DNA from: Methanolapillus ohkumae
Lineage (GTDB): Archaea > Halobacteriota > Methanosarcinia > Methanosarcinales > Methanosarcinaceae
NCBI RefSeq assembly: GCF_032594355.1
Contig: NZ_CP131061.1
Coordinates: forward strand, 1,798,001 to 1,862,000
Direction of reading: 5' to 3'
Length of the DNA: 64,000 nt
Each line of letters begins with the position of its first letter. The first letter of the stretch is position 1. The notes beneath the pieces were generated by a model. That model saw nothing but the letters and a program-made list of their open reading frames with translations, was not told where the DNA came from and searched no databases. A program made the translations under genes and the position numbers. This document shows positions 32,211 to 41,055 of this stretch, piece by piece.

Positions 32211-34568
32211 ATGACATTCAGTTTGGGAATCGATGCCGGTGGGACATATACGGATGCCGTTTTAATTCAAGATGAGGATGGCTGCGTTGTCGAATCGGGA
32301 AAAGCATTGACCACTTATCCGGACCCGATTACGGGAATTAAAAACGCGATGAAACTGTTGGATCCTGAAAAACTCAAAAATGTATCCATTGTCTCCCTCT
32401 CAACAACGCTTTCGACCAACACGATTTTGGAAAACAAAGGATTTCCGGTCGGCCTCATTATGGTTGGTGAGTTTCATATTCCGGATGCGATTCCGGCATC
32501 CATGTACTGCGTTGTTGCCGGTGGTCACGACAGCAATGGGGAAGAAATTTGTCCGTTGGATATCGAACCGGTCCGAAAATTCGCGCGTTCCGTCCAAGAC
32601 AAAGTGGCGGCTTTTGCCGTATCGTCTTTGTTCAGCACCCGAAATGCCGACCACGAGCTTTTTGTGAAAAAAGAAATTTTCGAACTCACCGGCCTTCCGG
32701 TCGTTTGCGGGCACGAGCTTTCTCAGGATCTGGGTGCTTACGAGCGGGCCGTCACTGCTTTTTTAAATGCGCAGCTGATTCCCATCACCTACAAATTTAC
32801 GCAGTCCGTCGTCACTGAAATGAAAGCGTCCGGCATGAACGCGACCCTTCTCATGCTCAAATGCGATGGTTCCGTCGTCGGGATTGATGAGGCCCTGGAA
32901 AAACCGATTGAAACCATTTTTTCCGGCCCTGCCGCCAGTTTAATGGGTGCGGCCCATTTGTCCGGTCTCAAAACGTGTGCCGTCATCGACATTGGCGGAA
33001 CAAGTACGGATGTCGCGCTGATTCAAAACGGGCTTCCGGAAATGGATGAGTCCGGCGCCGTTGTCGGTGGTTGGTCGACGCGTGTCAAAGCGATTCGGAT
33101 GGAAACAATGGCTACCGGCGGAGACAGCCACGTTTTTGCGACCGACGACCCCAATCAAAAAATTCATTTGGGACCGATTCGTGTGATGCCGCTGTGCCGG
33201 GCAGCGATTCTTTATCCGGGATTTTTGAATAAGCTCAAAGACATCAAGTTGCCGCCCCGAAAATATTTATCGGAATTCATCTTGCCGTCTGTGTTTTACA
33301 TCCGGACCGGTTTTGTCCCAATGGAGCTGACCCCGCTTGAAAAAACGCATTACGCCGCCGTTGATGAGTTTCCGGCATCGTGGAGCGATTTGTTTGACCG
33401 CCTGGGCGGACAAATGCCGCTCTCACTTGCGCTGGAATCGTTGGTCAAAAAAAGACTGATTCAGCCGATTGGGTTTACGCCGACGGATGCGCTTCACATT
33501 CTGGGAGATTACACGGAATGGGATCAAGAAGCTGCACTGACCGGCGCCGAAAAAATGGAGCGGCTGACCAAAAAGAATCCGAAAGAACTTGCCCTTTACA
33601 CGAAAAATCGTGTGGCAAAGAATATGTCTAAAAGCCTCATCGAATATTTGGTCCCGGGAATCGAAAGCAAGGACGTGGAAAAAATCCTGTCCGGGGAATT
33701 TCATACCAAATTTTCAATCTCCGTCCCGATTATTCTCATCGGCGGCCCGTCCAAAGCCTACGTTTCCGAAATTCAAAACATTATTGAAGGAGATGTGTCG
33801 GCACCCAAATTTTCGGACGTTGGAAACGCGGTCGGTGCCTTGACCGGAAAAGGAGTCAAACGGCTGGAAATTATTATTAAGGAAAATAAAGTCAAGCAAA
33901 AAGGAGCCGCTGCCTTTGAAAATAAGCTGGAGGAAATCCGCGAAGAAAACGGTGAAGAAAAAAACGAACCGAAAAATAAAAAGAAAATTGATGAAAAGAA
34001 AATTGATGAAAAAAAGAATGAAAAGAAAAGTGATGAAAAGAAAAGTGATGAAAAAAAGAATGAAAAAAGAAAGGAGCCGGATGATTTGGATAAGCGGTGC
34101 GATGGGCGCTGTTCCAAAAAATGCAAAAGCGATTGCAAGGCTTTTGGAGGAAATTTGGCCGGAAAGGAAGCAAAAGGTGCCGACGGAAAGGAAACAAAAA
34201 ACCCCGCCGGACAAGAAGAATCCAACAAAACCCCCGACGGCATTGTTCCCGGAAAAATGATTTTGGAATATTTGGTTTTCCATGACGGGAAGCGGACTGT
34301 TTTTAAAAATTATTCGGACGCCTATGATTTCGCCTGTGCCGCCGGCCAAAAAACGGTTTTGGATGTCATGAAAAAAACCGGTTTAAAGGAAGAGCAAATC
34401 GAGATCAATTTCACCAAAAAAGAAATCCGGACCGGGACAGAAAATCCGATTGAGACAAAAATCACTTTTGTCGGTGTGGAAACGGCGAAAAATGAAGATT
34501 TTAAATGCAACATTCCGGATTTCGTGAAATTTATCAATCCGGAAAAAAAGTATCGGGAAGAGAAATAA
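32211..34568 (+). CDS. Hydantoinase/oxoprolinase family (HyuA-like) protein with Lys-rich linker and extra C-terminal domain
   Basis: About 785 residues from ATG 32211, which lies at the family N-terminus (FSLGIDAGGTYTDAVLI); an ATG at 32163 is in frame. Actin-like ATPase motifs include STTLSTNTI and AVIDIGGTSTDVAL, then GGDSHVF. After residue ~570 comes an extremely charged stretch of DEKK and NEKK repeats, a Cys cluster (CDGRCSKKCKSDC), and a ~100-residue C-terminal domain starting MILEYLVFHDGKRTVFKNY. Hydantoinases open 5-membered imide rings, but methanogen members of this type have no assigned substrate and may instead be activases. The C-terminal addition is unusual. Confidence 0.8.
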   Translation: MTFSLGIDAGGTYTDAVLIQDEDGCVVESGKALTTYPDPITGIKNAMKLLDPEKLKNVSIVSLSTTLSTNTILENKGFPVGLIMVGEFHIPDAIPASMYCVVAGGHDSNGEEICPLDIEPVRKFARSVQDKVAAFAVSSLFSTRNADHELFVKKEIFELTGLPVVCGHELSQDLGAYERAVTAFLNAQLIPITYKFTQSVVTEMKASGMNATLLMLKCDGSVVGIDEALEKPIETIFSGPAASLMGAAHLSGLKTCAVIDIGGTSTDVALIQNGLPEMDESGAVVGGWSTRVKAIRMETMATGGDSHVFATDDPNQKIHLGPIRVMPLCRAAILYPGFLNKLKDIKLPPRKYLSEFILPSVFYIRTGFVPMELTPLEKTHYAAVDEFPASWSDLFDRLGGQMPLSLALESLVKKRLIQPIGFTPTDALHILGDYTEWDQEAALTGAEKMERLTKKNPKELALYTKNRVAKNMSKSLIEYLVPGIESKDVEKILSGEFHTKFSISVPIILIGGPSKAYVSEIQNIIEGDVSAPKFSDVGNAVGALTGKGVKRLEIIIKENKVKQKGAAAFENKLEEIREENGEEKNEPKNKKKIDEKKIDEKKNEKKSDEKKSDEKKNEKRKEPDDLDKRCDGRCSKKCKSDCKAFGGNLAGKEAKGADGKETKNPAGQEESNKTPDGIVPGKMILEYLVFHDGKRTVFKNYSDAYDFACAAGQKTVLDVMKKTGLKEEQIEINFTKKEIRTGTENPIETKITFVGVETAKNEDFKCNIPDFVKFINPEKKYREEK

Positions 34569-34666
34569 TCTCTTTTCTGATTTTGAAATTAAAATATTTG
34601 TTCTATTCCAAAAGCATTGACGATTACGTTTTTTGAATTAATATTTTTTAAAAAATTTGAAACAGA

Positions 34667-34969
34667 TTATTGTGGCGGATTAAACAGATAAATCATAAAA
34701 ATAATAAAAACAAGTATAAAAAATATTGTAATCAAAAATGAGGTTTGAAATATCATCAATATTGGAACAAGTATAAAAATGAATGAAAATATAAAAACAA
34801 AAATATTAGATATTAAGTTCGATTTATTATTTTGTACCTCGGAAATTTTTCCGATTTCATTCATCTTTGCTTTTTTATCTTTCTGTCTGTTCATCCAGTA
34901 CATTGAAGTAGCAATAATCAACCCACCAAAAATAATTGATAATATTTCAATACTTTGTGTTGATGACAT
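34667..34969 (-). CDS. Small membrane protein of unknown function
   Basis: 100 residues from an ATG with GGTGA at proper spacing. Three hydrophobic segments: residues ~8-26, ~52-72 and ~75-96 (ITIFFILVFIIFMIYLF). A charged loop follows the first segment. No family recognised. It is isolated and AT-rich, so the call rests on the RBS and hydrophobic pattern. Confidence 0.55.
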   Translation of the reverse strand: MSSTQSIEILSIIFGGLIIATSMYWMNRQKDKKAKMNEIGKISEVQNNKSNLISNIFVFIFSFIFILVPILMIFQTSFLITIFFILVFIIFMIYLFNPPQ

Positions 34970-34992
34970 TTTTTCACCGGGAATAAATAAAG

Positions 34993-35029
34993 TAAATTGA
35001 CTTTTGGAAAGAGGATATACTCAAATTTA
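34993..35029 (-). pseudogene. Relic fragment of the GLUG gene
   Basis: ATTGACTTTTGGAAAGAGGA and the following TATACTCAAATTT repeat, with one base inserted, the segment near 36175-36208 inside the GLUG gene. This is a short leftover of recombination around the duplicated cassette. Confidence 0.5.
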
Positions 35030-35075
35030 AATTTGCTGCCGACTTCTCACCAATACATCTATTCATATGAACAAT

Positions 35076-35114
35076 CCGAGAAATTCGGACGCGGTACGCG
35101 TCCGAATTTTCGGG
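35076..35114 (-). other. GC-rich hairpin downstream of the first GLUG gene
   Basis: AAATTCGGACGC / GCGTCCGAATTT around GGTAC, 12 perfect pairs with partial outer extension. It lies ~80 bases after the gene end and is repeated at 38252-38280 after the paralogue. Possible transcript-end structure. Confidence 0.6.
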
Positions 35115-35190
35115 AGGGTTTGCTTGATTGGGATAATAGTTGTTATTTTGTTATTTTGTTATTTTGTTATTTTGTTATTTTGTTGTTGTT

Positions 35191-36504
35191 TTACCATTTC
35201 ATTTTTCGGTAAACAAAAGCAACACCTGCCAAAGCCAAAATTCCAAAAATCAATTCAAATCCGGGAATGGATTTTGATTTTTCTGCGGAATTTTCAGGAT
35301 TCAAGTAAGAAGCGTCTCCGGGGCTTTCCGTTTGCCAATCAAAAACGGGGAGCTGATAATTTTCAAAATCCTTTAAAGCCCAGAAATAGCTGCCGAAGTT
35401 ACCCCAATTGTCGGGATTTCCCCAAATATCTTCACTTCTAACGGTTGTCGAATATTCTGTTTTAGGATCTTCTTTTCTGAATTTTGTGTTCGTGGTCATT
35501 CCATCCCAAGGGTTGGCCCAGTAAATGGATCCTGTATTGTAAAAATATTCATTGATACCGGCGACTCTACCGATTGATTTTTTATTTCCGGACTCAAAAT
35601 ATGTGCTTCCGACATTGACAGATTTCGTGAGCACCCAGCTGTCTTTTAAAACACCCCGGTTTTTTCCGGCCATTCCACCGGCATAATCCTGCCATGCAAA
35701 AACAGTTCCGGTTGCATAGCAGCCTTCAATAAATCCTTCATAATTTTGACCGGCAAAACCACCGACAACAGATTCCCCGATAACAGCACTATTAGAATAG
35801 CAATTTTGAATTTTTCCCTGGAAATTGTTTCCAACGAAACCACCGGCTTCATACCCTTTTCCTTCAATTGAACAGGCGGCATAACTACAATTAATAAAAC
35901 CATAATTGGCACCGACAAGGCCTCCAATTGTGTTTTCCCCAAAAAGTTCTCCTGTGGCAAAACATCCGGCTATTGAACCAAAATTACAGCCAACAAGGCC
36001 ACCCAGATCATTATTTGAATTGCCTTTCACATGGACGGCTGAACAATTTTGAATGCTTCCATAATTCCGTCCAACAAGGCTTCCAACTCCGGAATCTCCT
36101 GAAAAAGATGGATTTACGAGGCCAAGATTTTTTACTTCTCCCCCTTGATCAATATAACCAAACAATCCCGAAGATTGACTTTTGGAAGAGGATATACTCA
36201 AATTTTGAATTATTTTCCCATTTCCATTTAGTTGACCGGAAAAAAAATTCTTTTCTTCTTGAAAACTTCCAATCGGCTCCCAAACATCCGAATCAGAAAA
36301 ATCCAAATCGTTCATGAGAATATAGCTGGCGGACAAATTGTTTCTAATTTCATCCAGTTGTTCGATGGTGGTGATTTGAAATGGATTTTCAGAGGTTCCG
36401 TTTCCATCGCCGGAAAATGCATAAACGGGGTTACAACATAAAACGAAAATAAAAAGTATAATCATCAAAGATGGTACAGAATTTATTGATAAATGTTTTA
36501 TCAT
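35191..36504 (-). CDS. GLUG-repeat surface protein with PGF-CTERM sorting signal, copy 1
   Basis: About 437 residues from ATG 36504 (GGGTGG upstream); a GTG at 36513 is also in frame. Signal peptide ending near PVYAFSG, then NPFQITTIEQLDEIRNNLS, then many GLUG-type units (GGLVGCNFGSIAGC). The C-terminus is a PGF-CTERM signal: SIPGFELIFGILALAGVAFV and basic residues, the target of archaeosortase A, which would anchor the protein in the cell envelope. The second copy at 38346 shares an almost identical last ~40 residues and 3' flank. Function is probably adhesion or envelope structure. Confidence 0.9.
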   Translation of the reverse strand: MIKHLSINSVPSLMIILFIFVLCCNPVYAFSGDGNGTSENPFQITTIEQLDEIRNNLSASYILMNDLDFSDSDVWEPIGSFQEEKNFFSGQLNGNGKIIQNLSISSSKSQSSGLFGYIDQGGEVKNLGLVNPSFSGDSGVGSLVGRNYGSIQNCSAVHVKGNSNNDLGGLVGCNFGSIAGCFATGELFGENTIGGLVGANYGFINCSYAACSIEGKGYEAGGFVGNNFQGKIQNCYSNSAVIGESVVGGFAGQNYEGFIEGCYATGTVFAWQDYAGGMAGKNRGVLKDSWVLTKSVNVGSTYFESGNKKSIGRVAGINEYFYNTGSIYWANPWDGMTTNTKFRKEDPKTEYSTTVRSEDIWGNPDNWGNFGSYFWALKDFENYQLPVFDWQTESPGDASYLNPENSAEKSKSIPGFELIFGILALAGVAFVYRKMKW

Positions 36505-36583
36505 GATATCCACCCGGTATTTTAATAAAAATAAAGAAGGAATATCTCCCTTCTTTTTAAATATTGATTACTTAATTGATTGC

Positions 36584-37471
36584 TTATTTAGATACTCTAA
36601 ACTCCCAACCATTTGAATCAACTCCATTTCCGCCAGTACTAAAACTGATGCCGAGGGCTCCAATGGTGAAGGAGTAAGTCAAAACCGCTTTAGAATGGAC
36701 ATAATAAATATGAAAACGAACATCGCTGACGTCACCTTGCCGCTTCAAAGATACGGTTCCAATACCATTCATTGCATGGCTTTGTGGAGCTGAAGATATT
36801 TGCATAGGGAATTGATATTTCGTACCATAAAACCCATCAACAGAAGAAGATCCAGAAACAGATTTAGTTAGTGTTGACCCTTTATAGTAATTTATAGTCA
36901 CTGGAGAATAGCCATAAGTATGGATCGATGTGTTTGGTCCAAGGTTTATGTCATTCCAACCAAGAGCAAAAGAATCGGTAAATGCCCATACTGGAAGACG
37001 CGTCCACTGATATTCGTATTTAACTTTTATAGTTGTTTCATTTTTTGAAGAATTATACTTTAATGGTTCTAATATAGTAAATTTTACTGTCATGTTAGCG
37101 GCCAAATCCGCAGAAGTCTTAGCCGAACTATCAAAATTTCTTATTAACTCAACTTCATTTTTTGTGTAACCAAATCCAATCAGTTCATCATCAGAATAAG
37201 TTTCGTTGATTAATTTTATGTGTTTTTTAAATTCATTATCATAATTTTTTATAATTTTGATATCATCATCCGAGAAGCCACTTATTTTAAGTGATTTTTC
37301 TGATTGTTTTGAAAGATTTGATACAAATTCAAATTCATTAATTGTCGCCGTTGCTGAGTCATTCTCTTCAGAAAGTGTTATATTTTCCTCTACCGCCATC
37401 GTCGGTCCCAAAAGACTGACTAAAATGAACAATGCACAAAGCAAACTCATCCATGTATTTTTCTTTAACAT
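36584..37471 (-). CDS. Secreted protein of unknown function, copy 1 of the duplicated cassette
   Basis: 295 residues from ATG 37471 (GAGGT 8 bases upstream); a GTG at 37486 is in frame. Signal peptide (MSLLCALFILVSLLGPTMAV), then an acidic helical region (FSDDDIKIIKNYDNEF, ELIGFGYTKNEVELIRNFD) and a beta-rich C-terminal half (KVKYEYQWTRLPVWAFTDSF). The paralogue at 39717 is collinear. It precedes the GLUG gene by 80 bases on the same strand and is probably co-transcribed. Family not recognised. Confidence 0.8.
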   Translation of the reverse strand: MLKKNTWMSLLCALFILVSLLGPTMAVEENITLSEENDSATATINEFEFVSNLSKQSEKSLKISGFSDDDIKIIKNYDNEFKKHIKLINETYSDDELIGFGYTKNEVELIRNFDSSAKTSADLAANMTVKFTILEPLKYNSSKNETTIKVKYEYQWTRLPVWAFTDSFALGWNDINLGPNTSIHTYGYSPVTINYYKGSTLTKSVSGSSSVDGFYGTKYQFPMQISSAPQSHAMNGIGTVSLKRQGDVSDVRFHIYYVHSKAVLTYSFTIGALGISFSTGGNGVDSNGWEFRVSK

Positions 37472-37531
37472 ATTTTTATACCTCACAGTAATGTTTTACT
37501 GAGTTTATTTTAAATACTCTAAAAACAATAT

Positions 37532-37610
37532 GTGAGCGAATCGGACTTCTCAGTTTTGATTCACTCACTAAAAATTGGCGCCGGATTACAGCCGGCGTCA
37601 ATTCGAAGTC
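37532..37610 (-). ncRNA. Pseudoknot-like structured element, copy 1
   Basis: On the minus strand, in order: GACTTC; hairpin AATTGACGCCGGC/GCCGGCGCCAATT-like arms; GTGAGTGAATC; GAAGTC; GATTCGCTCAC. GACTTC pairs with GAAGTC and GTGAGTGAATC pairs with GATTCGCTCAC over 11 bp, an interleaved (pseudoknot) arrangement. It lies ~60 bases upstream of the secreted-protein gene. A TATA-like ATTTAAAATAAAC lies between, so it may be a separate small RNA or an operator instead of a leader. Confidence 0.5.
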
Positions 37611-38021
37611 TCAATCAAATACGTTTGATTTTAACTCTTTTGATTAATTAAAACTGGTATTATATTAATACTCCCATCAATTAAAAGAAAATCAGGATAT
37701 TTCTAAATATATTCAAATGATGAATCATTTTGAATATGCAGTAAGTCTGTTAAAATTGTTTTTCCCAATAAATTATCATAAAACTTTCTACGTATTTTTT
37801 TTTGCTTTTTAAATTTTAAAAAATGTATTCAGAGGAACTTTACAAAAGCAATATTTAGTATTGAGCAAATTTACTTGATTTGCATCTACAGATGCTGTTT
37901 TTTAAATAAAATTTTAATTTTGACCGTTTTTAACAGATTCAAAAAAGGCAACTGAATTCGTATTGAAAAAATAAAAAATATTTGGGATCTGTCTTTTTTT
38001 ATTTTTTACTTTGCTTTTTTG

Positions 38022-38090
38022 TGCTGGCGCCGTCCGCGCGCGTTATGGCAACAAATTTTTGATTTTTCAACAAAACCGTCGGCCTGTTTT
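38022..38090 (+). repeat. Dispersed intergenic element, copy I
   Basis: GCTGGCGCCGTCCGCGCGCG then TTATGGCAACAAATTTTTG and CAACAAAACCGTCGGCC. The only copy without a same-strand gene directly upstream; it lies in the gap 37472-38345 of the duplicated cassette. Confidence 0.7.
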
Positions 38091-38091
38091 T

Positions 38092-38215
38092 AGCATTGCT
38101 GCAACAGTCTACTGTTTTAGGATTGCTGCAACAGTCTACTGTTTTAGGATTGCTGCAACTGTTTACTGTTTCAGGATTGCTGCAACTGTTTACTGTTTCA
38201 GGATTGCTGCCGACT
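38092..38215 (+). repeat. 27-bp tandem repeat with internal palindromes
   Basis: Four full copies and a partial one of ATTGCTGCAACAGTCTACTG plus TTTTAGG; the first two differ from the last two by a few bases. AACAGT/ACTGTT is palindromic in the first two. It directly follows element copy I. Confidence 0.85.
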
Positions 38216-38246
38216 TCTCACCAACACATCTATTCATATGAACAAT

Positions 38247-38285
38247 CCGAGAAATTCGGACGCGGTACGCGTCCGAATTTTCGGG
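38247..38285 (-). other. GC-rich hairpin downstream of the second GLUG gene
   Basis: Same sequence as the hairpin at 35076-35114 (AAATTCGGACGC / GCGTCCGAATTT), in the same position relative to the paralogous gene. Confidence 0.6.
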
Positions 38286-38345
38286 AGGGTTTGCTTGATT
38301 GGGATAATAGTTGTTATTTTGTTATTTTGTTATTTTGTTGTTATT

Positions 38346-39647
38346 TTATCGTCTCATTTTTCGGTAAACAAAAGCAACCCCTGCCAAAGCCAAAATTCCA
38401 AAAATCAATTCAAATCCGGGAATGGATTTTGACTTTTCTGCGGAATTTTCAGGATTCAAATAAGAAGCGTCTCCGGGACTTTCCGTTTGCCATTCAAAAA
38501 CGGGGAGCTGATAATTTTCAAAATCTTTGAGGGTCCAATAATAATCATACCCACTCCAACAAAACTTATTTCCGAATGTCCCCCAAATTTCTTCACTGCT
38601 GACAGAGGAAACATATTCTCTTTTAGATTTTTCTTTTCTGAATTTTGCATTGGTCATCATTCCATCCCACGAGCTGCACCAATATATTGTTCCCGGATAT
38701 TCATTTATACCCGTAATTTTTCCGACCGATTTTTGATTTTCGGACTTAAAATATTGAGCTCCAAGACTGATTTCTTTATTTAACGCCATGCTGTATTTTA
38801 AAATACCAAGATTTTTGCCGGCAAGTCCGCCTACGCGACCGTTTTCTGCAAAAACCGTTCCAGCCACATAACAGTTATCAATGAGTCCTTCATAATTTTG
38901 ACCAACAAGACCACCAACAACATCATTTCCGGAAACAGAACCCATAAAATAACAATCCTGAATCTTTCCTTGATAATTGTTCCCAACAAAACCCCCAATA
39001 CTATTGCCTTTTCCGTTAATAAAACCGGCAACAGAGCAATTATTAATCAAATTATAATTGGTTCCGGAAAAACCGCCAACCATGTTTTCACCAAAAAGTT
39101 TGCCGGTCACCCTACTATTAGAAATTGATCCACTGTTTGAACCGACAAGACCCCCCAGATTATCTTTTGAATACATTTCAACGTTAATCGCTGAACAATT
39201 ATGGATTAAACCATAATTATCGCCAGCAAAACTTCCAGCGATGGATTCACTCGAAACGGATGGATTGACAAGACTCAGATTTGTTAGTTCTCCTCTTGGA
39301 CTAATGTAAGCAAATAATCCGGAATATGACCCTTTAGGAGAAGAAATGTTCAAATTTTGAATAATTTTGCCATTTCCGTTTAATTGTCCCGAAAAATACG
39401 TTTTGTTTTGAAAATCTCCAATCGGTTCCCATGGAATATTGGAACCGGTAAAGTCCAAATCATTCATCAAAATATAAGATGCGGACAAATTGCTTCGGAT
39501 TTCATTCAATTGATTGTTTGTCGTAATTTGAAACGGGTCGTTGGGAGTTCCCGAGCCGGAGCCGGAAAATGCCAGTGCCTGCGGAAAATAAAAAACAAAA
39601 AACAAAAAACAAAGTACAATACACAAAAAAATAACATATTTGTTCAT
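38346..39647 (-). CDS. GLUG-repeat surface protein with PGF-CTERM signal, copy 2
   Basis: 433 residues from an ATG with GGAGG upstream. Signal peptide ends near ALAFSGS; the body has the same order of GLUG units as copy 1 (GGLVGSNSGSISNSRV, GGLVGQNYEGLIDNCYV). The C-terminal ~40 residues with SIPGFELIFGILALAGVAFV are essentially identical to copy 1, whereas the middle is well diverged. That gradient suggests gene conversion at the 3' ends. Target of archaeosortase A (inference from the motif). Confidence 0.9.
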   Translation of the reverse strand: MNKYVIFLCIVLCFLFFVFYFPQALAFSGSGSGTPNDPFQITTNNQLNEIRSNLSASYILMNDLDFTGSNIPWEPIGDFQNKTYFSGQLNGNGKIIQNLNISSPKGSYSGLFAYISPRGELTNLSLVNPSVSSESIAGSFAGDNYGLIHNCSAINVEMYSKDNLGGLVGSNSGSISNSRVTGKLFGENMVGGFSGTNYNLINNCSVAGFINGKGNSIGGFVGNNYQGKIQDCYFMGSVSGNDVVGGLVGQNYEGLIDNCYVAGTVFAENGRVGGLAGKNLGILKYSMALNKEISLGAQYFKSENQKSVGKITGINEYPGTIYWCSSWDGMMTNAKFRKEKSKREYVSSVSSEEIWGTFGNKFCWSGYDYYWTLKDFENYQLPVFEWQTESPGDASYLNPENSAEKSKSIPGFELIFGILALAGVAFVYRKMRR

Positions 39648-39716
39648 AATAGTCCTCCGTTTTTAATACATAATATTAAAAAAGAGGATTTTTTATAAAT
39701 CCTCTATAAATTTTTG

Positions 39717-40592
39717 TTATTTGGTTACATTAAATGCCCAGCTTGCCCAATCAACCCCACTTTCACCCGAATTAAAATTAAGACCTCCTGATAATATACT
39801 AAAGGCATAAGAAAGAGTAAGTTTTGCATGAACGTAATAAACATGGAAATTAATATTATTACAGTCTCCCGATTGCACCAAAGATACTTCTCCGGTTCCA
39901 TGCATTGCATGACTGCTTGGCTGTGCCCAAGATTGCATTGGGAATTGGCATTTTGTTCCATAGAAGCCATTAGGCATTGAAGTTACTGTATCGGTTCTTG
40001 TTAATGTTGATCCCAAATAGTAATCTATTCTCACAGGAGAATGCCCATAATTATGAATCGACGTGTTGGGCCCAATACTTGTATTATTCCAACCCAATGC
40101 AAAAGAATCAGTGAATGTAAAAAACGGAAGGCGTGTCCATTGATATTCATATTTAATTTTCACGGTGGTTTCATTTTTTGTTTGGTCATATTGAAGAGAT
40201 TCCAGTACAGTGAAATATATTGTCAAATTAGCTTTTAATTCATCACTCGATTTGGCGGAATTTTGTAATTTGTCAAAATTTCTGATTAACTTAACCTCAT
40301 CTTTTGTATATCCAAACCCAATCAACTCTTCATCTGAATACGTTTCGTTAATTGAAATAATATGTTTAACAAATTCATCTTCATAATTTTTTATACGTTT
40401 GATTTCTTCATCTGAGAAGCCATTTTTCTTAAGTGTTTCCTCAGATTGTTTTGACAAATTGGAAATTAAATCAAACTCATTAATTGTTATGGATACCGTA
40501 TCATTTTTCTTTGATAAAGTTACGCCTTCTTCCGCCGCCATCGCCGGCACCAAAAGACTGACCAAAATGAGCAATGCACAGAGCAGGCTCAT
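39717..40592 (-). CDS. Secreted protein of unknown function, copy 2; possible N-terminal frameshift
   Basis: 291 residues from ATG 40592, collinear with the protein at 36584 (FSDEEIKRIKNYEDEF, ELIGFGYTKDEVKLIRNFD, KIKYEYQWTRLPFFTFTDSF). In copy 1 translation begins eight codons earlier. Here an equivalent ATG at 40612, with a GGTGA upstream, is out of frame by one base because the run at 40600-40605 has six T (A on the coding strand); with seven the N-terminus would read MIQKNRWMSLL, close to MLKKNTWMSLL. Without it the signal peptide still starts at ATG 40592, but no RBS is well placed. Confidence 0.8.
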   Translation of the reverse strand: MSLLCALLILVSLLVPAMAAEEGVTLSKKNDTVSITINEFDLISNLSKQSEETLKKNGFSDEEIKRIKNYEDEFVKHIISINETYSDEELIGFGYTKDEVKLIRNFDKLQNSAKSSDELKANLTIYFTVLESLQYDQTKNETTVKIKYEYQWTRLPFFTFTDSFALGWNNTSIGPNTSIHNYGHSPVRIDYYLGSTLTRTDTVTSMPNGFYGTKCQFPMQSWAQPSSHAMHGTGEVSLVQSGDCNNINFHVYYVHAKLTLSYAFSILSGGLNFNSGESGVDWASWAFNVTK

Positions 40593-40675
40593 CCATCTGT
40601 TTTTTGAATCATTTTTTTCACCGAATTGTTCTTGAGTTTATTTTAGGTTTATTTTAAATATGTTCAATACAATGG

Positions 40676-40759
40676 GTGAATGAATCCGTGGCCTGTGAAA
40701 GTTTACAGATTCATGCACATAAAAATTGATGCCGGCTTTTGCCGGTGTCAATTTGCAGG
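40676..40759 (-). ncRNA. Pseudoknot-like structured element, copy 2
   Basis: Minus strand order: CCTG; hairpin AATTGACACCGGC/GCCGGCATCAATT; GTGCATGAATC; CAGG; GATTCATTCAC. The same interleaved pairing as copy 1 (10 of 11 pairs in the long stem) with changed but still complementary bases in both stems. It lies ~85 bases upstream of the paralogous gene, with a conserved ATATTTAAAATAAAC between. Confidence 0.5.
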
Positions 40760-41055
40760 ATTGAATCAATATTGATAAAATCCTCAATAACAAAAAAGAT
40801 GAAATACTATTTAGTATTTTCCAAAATTTATAAAAAGATATAGATATTTTTTTTGTTTAAAAATATCAAAACATAACTCATAAAAGGGCAAGTTTTGGCA
40901 CTGAAGAGTTATTAAAATAAAAATAATTCTTATTAAATTCAAAATATCAGGCCTTTATTTTAAAATTTTATGAAATTCATTTTTCAATATGTTTCCATCT
41001 CACTTTATTTTTCATATTTGGTTTTTCCAATTCTGTTTTTTCCAATTCTGTTTTT

